A stretch of DNA of 64,000 nucleotides from Isoetes taiwanensis. Taxonomy: Eukaryota; Streptophyta; Lycopodiopsida; Isoetales; Isoetaceae. This document shows, piece after piece, positions 57,901 to 64,000 of this stretch (the first letter of the stretch is position 1; every line of letters begins with the position of its first letter). The DNA lies in NCBI GenBank assembly GCA_021234155.1, contig JAJEKV010000341.1, positions 174,753-238,752 of the forward strand, in the 5' to 3' direction. A program made the position numbers and the translations under genes. The notes below the pieces were generated by a model. It made no database searches. It saw nothing but the letters and a program-made list of their open reading frames with translations, and was not told the DNA's origin.

Positions 57901-59292
57901 AAAATAGTGTGTATTATTGTTAGCAGGCTTGCATAAATCGAGGTACAATGTTTTGCTAAAATGCTATCCTATCTACATGCTATGCCACACCACAATTTTG
58001 TGAGAAGTTCAGTTTTTAAACATCAGATCAACTATTTTTCAATCTGACTAGAAAACGTATGCCTGACAATGCCGGGCATTAGTCGTAGATTTGTGAAAGC
58101 ATTTATGTGCGTTAGTCATGATTGTGTCGCGATTGTGCGCAATATATGTTTAGGTGCAATAGACACGTATAAATAGGGAACAAACTTTACTTATAAAGTG
58201 TACACATAATATGAAGTTCAAACGAAATCTTAAATAAATATACCGGGTCTACATACAAATACAGAATATTTTTGGTGCAAATAGAGGTTATGTTCGTCAA
58301 TCTCAATGGATCCACATCATGAAGAACCTATCCCAAAGAACCCTAGGAACATCTGTCAACTTGATGTGAAGCTCACTTGCGAGGTTGACAGGTACAGAAG
58401 CTCCTCCCGTCGTGCCTATGGTGAATGTGTAGACATGCTCTGATATCATGTCCCATACGCACGATTCTGGTTTACCAACAACAATGTTATACTTTGTTAG
58501 AAACTCGGGAAGCGCATAATCACCAACTGCATCATGTCGGATCGATGCCCAAGCCTTGAATTGTCTCCCATTGCAGACGCCATATGCATGATGCCTCCTG
58601 ACCTGAAGCAAGTTCCCTTGCATATGTACTTGGAGGGGAATTTCTTTTACTCTAAAACAGCAACACGCTAACGGGTGTTATCAATTACCGCATAGCCTTA
58701 GGTCCTGGCTGCATTCTCTTTTTGGAGTATCTTTGGATAGTCAGCACTTTCTTTTGGGTATTTATCCAAATCAGTGGACTGCTTCTAAAAGGATTGCATT
58801 TCACATGGCAAAGTCTTGGCTAATATGGAGTGTATGGAAATGAAGGCGAAGAAAGGTCTTTTATGATAAGCATATTTCTTCTCAGATGGTGCTTCAAGAA
58901 ATTCGTAAGAAGTTGTATAATTGCTTTCAGATCTCCAATTGGCCTGATCGTATTAAAATTCCAATATGGGGTGATCATCTAAAAGTGATTGATGCTTCAG
59001 GGACATTTCTTACTTCTGGAAGTACTTTGTAATATTTTGAGTGTATAATATGAAGTAAAACACGTTCTTCAAAAAAAAAAAAAAAGGATATCATTCAAAA
59101 AGAAGATAGGAAAAATGCATTGATAAACTCCTTAATTAAGATGATAAAATAACCTATTAAGAAGCATATAAGCAATTGTTCTTGTTAGAACTAACAAATC
59201 TTACACTCACCATCCCTACGATGTACGTGAACTATCGCCCTTGGCTTAGGCTTTCCAAGTTCGCAAGGTAAGGGTGTGTAGGGCTTCATGAT
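57901..59292 (-). repeat. Unknown repeat unit, copy 2, interrupted by a LINE tail
   Basis: Same order as copy 1, from 'ataaaatagtgtgtattatt' to 'gtgtagggcttcatga'. The minus frame 58303-58623 (106 codons) parallels the copy 1 frame. At 58697/59086 the unit is split by a truncated LINE. Confidence 0.7.
58698..59085 (+). mobile_element. Truncated LINE 3' end with A15 tail
   Basis: Copy 1 reads 'cgcatagcctcctgcaataataagatatcattc' without a break, while copy 2 has 'cgcatagcc' then 388 bp ending in 15 A before 'ggatatcattc'. The insert's plus strand reads IAFHMAKSWLIWSVWK and later LYNCFQISNWPDRIKIPIWG, the style of the C-terminal tail of plant L1 ORF2. A short target deletion of about 13 bp accompanied the insertion. 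No target duplication is visible. Confidence 0.75.
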
Positions 59293-59380
59293 CTGCACAA
59301 CTTCAAAAGGTCAATAAATGCCAATGAAAATGAGAACCTTGAAAAAAAAACATGCAGCCATGCACTATATGGACGGAACG

Positions 59381-59507
59381 TTAATTGAGGTCCGTGACAG
59401 CGACCCGAATTCCTTGTCGATTTTGTCCCCTTGAGAATGCCACATACAATTGTCCATGCGTAAAGACAGGCTTTGGAAGATGTCTGGCCCTGGAACTTGT
59501 TTATCAT
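59381..59507 (-). pseudogene. Helitron helicase C-terminus (remnant)
   Basis: The minus strand begins MINKFQGQTSSKACLY, which matches the M-T-I-N-K-S/A-Q-G-Q-T motif of Pif1-like helicases of Helitrons. After a frameshift it reads THGQLYVAFSRGQNRQGIR then VAVTDLN and a stop, matching the terminal HGQLYVALSRV block. The helicase unwinds DNA during rolling-circle transposition. Only the last ~40 residues remain, cut off upstream by the LTR that starts at 59508. Confidence 0.85.
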
Positions 59508-61146
59508 TGTGACGTTCCATGTAATTATACAGAGTATAAATACTATGGAATGTCACCAGAGTATAATTAGACCCTTATAGGTCATTAGGGGATAACTTGG
59601 GCTAACCTAAAATACTATGACACGTCACTAGAGTATAACTTGGGCTAACTTATAACTTGTATAAATATTATGACACGTCACCAGAGTATAATTAGACCCT
59701 TATGGGTCATTAAGAGGATAACTTGGACTAACATAAAAGGTCTTTTGTAAGCTATGCTAAATTGTTAATAAGTTAATTAAGCTAATTAGGCTAATTAATG
59801 TTATTAATTAGTAAATGTAAGCTAATTAGGGAGAGCCACCTGGCCCAATTCGATTGGCCAGGGGAGACTTACTAGGATTAGAGGGCAAGTTGGGTCCCTA
59901 CCCCCAATTCTGCCCCAAATCGATTTGAGAATATTTGGATAAGGGAGGACCTACTCGCCATTGTACCCTGACTTGAAGAATGGAAACCTTTTGAGATAAT
60001 GGCTCTAGCCAAGAGACCAGTTAGTCCTTAGATAGATTGTGTTTCAGCTAACCCTTGTATGACTAGATGGATGGTTAAATTCTCTTTTATATGCTATTAA
60101 GACGACGATGGATGTTTTGTTTATGATTATGTCTCTCTTTGTTCCTCCTGGGTGTTTGGGATTAAGGGTGGATAGAGACAAAGCTCATAGTCGTAGATCT
60201 GTTTCCAGCTAGAACCCTTAAGACCCAATACTTGCAGCATGTGTACAAGAGCCCACCTAGCTGTGGATGCTATGTTGTGATTCAACACCAGATAACGGGT
60301 ATGATGGTGAAACGGAGGTGGGATCTTGCCTAACGTGGATACAAGATTCCTATAGTGTGCTAGGCTTATAGTCGGTCACTGAAGGGGCTGGGTATGGGTC
60401 TTATACCCCCTAGGCTACAGGATATGGCCATTTGAGCATCCTTAACTCGAACGGGCGCGGTGAGTCGTAGATTTAGGGGGATAAGTCGGGTACGTATGTG
60501 GGGGCTACTGACGTGGCATGTATCCTCTAGCACACCCAGGGATCCATTGTGCCCAGGGAGGGGACGCCTCCCTAACCTGCCTCATCGGATGGGGGAGATG
60601 TAATCCGGAATAGTCTCATAGGGTTATTCCACGAGATTGCGTCTCCGAAAGGCTACAATCACACCATAGCATGTTTTAGCCTCTCTGCATAGTGTGCACA
60701 GGAGGGGCGGACGGAGTGGACTACCCTAGCCATTGTTCTATGCCAGTCAACGCCATGTTATATCTCTGTCTGTTATTATCCGGAGGCCTTGATCGTCAGT
60801 CGACCCCCTAGAGTCTGAGCCCAGGGTAGAACCCTTATTTATGGTGCATTTCTTATATTATATTGGCATTGTATTGTTACTTATATGAAAGATGGGCGGA
60901 CCAACCTTCGTGATGGTATATTATTTTGTGTATGGTTGCTAGGTGCTAACATGTATATACGCTTCTGCTGTATAGGATTCCTATAAAAGGCATGGGACGA
61001 ATGACACCTCCGTGTCCTTCACCGGACACTTGGCCATCCCAAGTGGTCCGAGTTAGAGGGAGGGCCTTTCCATGGTGATGCAGTCGCCGTGGGAGGGGAC
61101 TTGTATTGGTATGATGGAAGCATCATATGGATTCGGGAGTATCACA
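59508..61146 (+). repeat. LTR on plus strand, related to the 6.6-18.3 kb family
   Basis: 1639 bp, starting TGTGACGTTCC and ending GGAGTATCACA, followed by G and the PBS at 61148. The middle (60690-60840) matches the minus strand of the complete element's LTR at landmarks such as 'aggggcgga(c/t)ggagtggactaccct' and 'gagtctgagccc'. It cut into the Helitron remnant at 59507. No 3' LTR or coding region follows within the window, so it is the 5' end of a truncated element. An internal ~115-bp duplication around 'acacgtcac(c/t)agagtataa' is seen near 59600-59720. Confidence 0.85.
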
Positions 61147-61147
61147 G

Positions 61148-61159
61148 TGGTATCAGAGC
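61148..61159 (+). promoter_or_regulatory. Primer binding site of the plus-strand LTR element
   Basis: TGGTATCAGAGC one base after the LTR, the same spacing as at 16638-16649. The leader that follows runs to about 61630, where similarity to the 57.4-57.9 kb fragment stops. Confidence 0.9.
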
Positions 61160-61639
61160 ATGATTTTGGTTGACCGGGTCATTGCACTGGCTATATTCTA
61201 ACTCATTGGATTGGTTAGTTGTAGGGCACTTTAATTTAGGATAAATTACCCCAATTCCATAGTTAATATACGTGTTGGCCTAGTTATGGGAGATGGGAGA
61301 AATAAGCTAGTTAGGAAGTAAATTGTGAGTTATTAGGGTTAAGTCCATTAAGTTTTGGGAGAACGAGGTCCCTTGTTTCCAAGGGCCATAACTGTTTTTA
61401 GGTAACTCAGATGGAGGCGATTCTTGCACCAGCAACCCATCGGGGATAATCCAATTGGCCAAGGAACATAGGTAGGCGGCGCCAAAATGTCATCAAATAG
61501 GCCCTAGAGCCAGAGGGGCATGATCAGGGAAATACCTCTTTAAAATTCAAAAAGAAACGCCAAAATCCACCATCATGCCCCCCGTATAAAAATTGCATAT
61601 AAAATTGACGCGTATTTTTCTGTCATATAGTAAAAATTT

Positions 61640-63412
61640 TATTTATTGAGCCCTCTATCTTTAAATTCCATAATGTTGATGCTTTCTGGGCTTCTCTCCA
61701 CTATCTGTCCTGCTGCAGGATATGATCACAAGATCATACTAGACCTAACTCCGAATATGCTGAATAAACAAAGTAATGTTCATCTTACCTCTGATTAACA
61801 GTTTTGGATTTCGATTATGGAGTGTGGAAGGATACCCATTCTCCCTTCGCATTTCTTGCTGGACTCCATAAGCGTGAAGCAAATTTTCTTCTACCTTTAA
61901 ATTTACGAACAGTTGTAGCCAGCTCCATTTCTCCATTGCCACTATTTTTATTAACTATAAAAGACCTTGACCAATTGTGACTCAAATATGAACAGCTGCT
62001 ATTTCGGTATTCAATGCCGCCCACAAATTTCACATCATTCTATTGCAAAAATATCTAGATCTAGGACACGGCTCCATGTGTTAACCAATGTGCAAATGCT
62101 AATTCGTTGTGATCCACATTCCATGTAAACTCCCATACAAACTCTGCAATAGGCCCAAGCCACAAGAAACCCAATAGAAGGTCCTTCTCGGTGCTGAGCT
62201 ACCCTTTTGCCATGATATTGCATATACCTCCTCTGTTTTTCCCCTTAGTTTTTCTCTTATGCGTATTATAGGCATTTAAGCATTACGAGTAATCCACACA
62301 AGAAAGTACTCTTCAATTTTTGAATAAGCATAATACTAAACTTCGTCGGACAACGTCAGTCATAGATTGGGGCAATGCCATGACTTTGCTTGTCCAAGGC
62401 GCTCCATAACTAACTCTAATTTTCATGAATTCTCACTGCCATAGATGATATCGAACGCTTGGAAGAGCATCCACTTGCACAAGAATCCCATCTGGCTGCA
62501 ACGTGGATAGCCTAAAATTGCTTCAAAGTCTCAACCCGTGTTTGTGCAAACGTGCAAAAAAAGGAAAAGAAAAGAAAAAAAAAAACCAATTAAGAATTTT
62601 CTGAACGTTGGCGTGTTGCATATTTGGTTAGTTCTTGAATGACCAAAAGACAAAGCCCAAATATGAATATTGGCTTTATTTGTGACGGTCTATAAATATC
62701 TATCATAATAACAGGGGGTTTCTTTTTTAATTTTTATATGCTTCTTATATGCTTTTGCTATGATTTAATTTCCATATTCGTTTACACGTACTAAAGAATA
62801 TTTCTAGCATGCATGCTTTCTAGGGGGGAATCATATGGCCGACTTTTTTTTTTTTGGGTTGCCCCTAAGGTGGAAAACCTTCGTTCATGTGGGTTTCCGG
62901 CATATTCTAAGTATACGCTGAAATATGCCTAGGATATGTCAGAAACTGCTCCAACTTACTGTTGCCTGTAAACTGGCGGTCGTCAGTGTTGCTGGGCGGC
63001 TAGTGTGCGAACTGGCTAATTGGCACCGCCATGGTAATTCTGTATCTTCCAAGTGGACTAAGAAGGGCTGAATCATTCAGTGTCGAACTTGTGGCATTGT
63101 TGTAAGGGTTCCAGAAGGATCATCATGTCTTGTTCAGGAAATAGAACAGGAAAACCAACACAATGAATGGAAGAAATTATAAACTAAAGCTAGGTCGCAT
63201 GATGATGCAATTTTTGTTGTTGTTGCAATGGGAGAATTTGTCAAGCCCACAAGTTTTTTTGGAAGAGGATAATGTTTTATTGTTTTTTTATTTATATTGA
63301 TCGTGTAGCATTTTGACTCTTTCTAGTTAAGATTGAACCTGCAGGTTTTCTTTTCTCATGTGTTAGTCCTCTCAGGTTTGATTAAAGTTGGTGTGTTACA
63401 TTGTTATTACAG
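61640..63412. other. Unassigned region before the VPS26 exons
   Basis: No coding family recognised. A T run at 62846-62857 followed by 'gggttgcccctaaggtgg' may be another A-tailed minus-strand retroposon, but I could not find its duplication. Some of the region may be intron of the VPS26 locus, although I did not find the expected first exon (MNY.IGAFKP). Confidence 0.4.
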
Positions 63413-63815
63413 GTTCGCATAGATCCTCCTCTTGGAAAGAAAGTTGAACATCAAGGGATAAAAGTTGAATTAGTGGGTCAGATAGGTAACTTCTGGTATA
63501 CCTTCTTCAAATCTGTTCAACTCTACCTATTATTCTCGACTAACTGTTGAAGCATGGACTGTTTGACTTCTGTGCAGGGTTTTATTTTGTAGGGATAATT
63601 TTCATGACTTTACATCGTTAGGTAGTTGAGGTTCAATTTGCACATGATTACTTTTGTGTTTATGGCTGACTGCAATTTGGCACATGTGCAGTAAGGAAGC
63701 TCGCGATCGATGTTCCTACTTTCATACATGAATGAAAGATAATACCCGTTTGAATTTTCAACAGGGGAGATGCAGTATGAATCTTACAATGGGGTGAATG
63801 TGAGACTCATGTATT
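63413..63815 (+). pseudogene. VPS26: VPS26 (retromer subunit) exons, frame-damaged
   Basis: VPS26 is an arrestin-fold subunit of the retromer core, which recycles vacuolar sorting receptors. Exon a (63413-63485) is intact between AG and GT sites and reads IDPPLGKKVEHQGIKVEL then VGQI. Exon b (63578-63621) has lost one base, and would otherwise read FDRDNFHDFTSLV. Exon c (63692-~63815) joins in phase to give VRKL..DVP, but it has a shift and a TAA in ER*YPFEFSTGEMQYE before SYNGVNVRLM. The exon-intron structure is kept, so this is a decayed genomic copy and not a processed one. The remaining exons would lie beyond the window, and the upstream exon was not found. A sequencing-error origin cannot be excluded but would need several errors. 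Confidence 0.85.
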
Positions 63816-64000
63816 TATTTTGGGAGGGGGTGGGGGGCTTCTAGCCTGAAGTTTTATGTTGAAATCGCACATTTTCAAAATCAATTAAATTTTAGAACTA
63901 CCATGATTGCTATATTGCAAATAATATGTGTCCATGATGGAATTTGATATTGGTATGTCAGATATGTGCTAAAGGTAACTATTAGCAGCAGCTATGCACT

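Noticed and set aside
62846-63000. A-tailed retroposon at the T run near 62846
   Set aside because: No target duplication or relative in the window was found; left unassigned.

Overview
The window is nuclear DNA from a land plant with a large, repeat-rich genome. Evidence for this is the intron-containing host gene with plant-type splice sites, LTR retrotransposons primed by a TGGTATCAGAGC (initiator Met-tRNA) site, an L1-type LINE with an endonuclease, reverse transcriptase and zf-RVT tail, a MuDR-type MULE with long TIRs, and traces of a Helitron. I cannot name the species. I see no rRNA, functional tRNA, CRISPR or prokaryotic gene.

Layout. 1-6586: unassigned AT-rich DNA plus a decayed LINE fragment. 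6587-18268: a structurally complete LTR retrotransposon on the minus strand (two ~1.61 kb LTRs, identical 5-bp target duplication CTAGT, PBS and polypurine tract). Its coding region is badly decayed, and its leader carries five copies of a hairpin-forming repeat. 18269-22262: repeat-rich DNA with a ~0.75 kb direct duplication and a second fragment of the same LINE family. 22342-26704: a near full-length but dead L1-type LINE (minus) abutting a Ty3/gypsy gag remnant (plus, to ~27577). 27640-36270: a scrambled pseudogene of a mitochondrial carrier (ADNT1-like), two unrecognised coding-like fragments, a diverged LTR fragment and two small retroposons with clear target duplications. 37090-40770: copies of a unit with a tRNA-like (SINE) head. 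40868-44623: a MULE with ~207-bp TIRs and a 9-bp target duplication. It holds a broken transposase gene and, in opposite orientation, a captured piece of a CRINKLY4-type receptor kinase gene.

44633-46600: unassigned. 46600-49734: the only intact host gene I can support, a four-exon BOI/BRG-type RING E3 ubiquitin ligase of 380 residues with a Gln/His tract. 49735-56326: mostly unassigned. 56327-61640: a nested cluster with two copies of an unknown unit, an LTR-plus-leader fragment, a truncated LINE tail, a Helitron helicase C-terminus and a full LTR on the plus strand related to the 6.6-18.3 kb element. 63413-63815: exons of a VPS26 (retromer) gene with frameshifts and a stop, i.e. a pseudogene at the window edge.

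The most unusual object is the MULE: it has its own transposase and has also captured host kinase exons, so it is Pack-MULE-like but derived from an autonomous-type element. Several premature stops across unrelated elements (TAG, TAA, TGA) are what C-to-T change at CAG, CAA or CGA codons would give, as expected from long-term cytosine methylation of silenced repeats.
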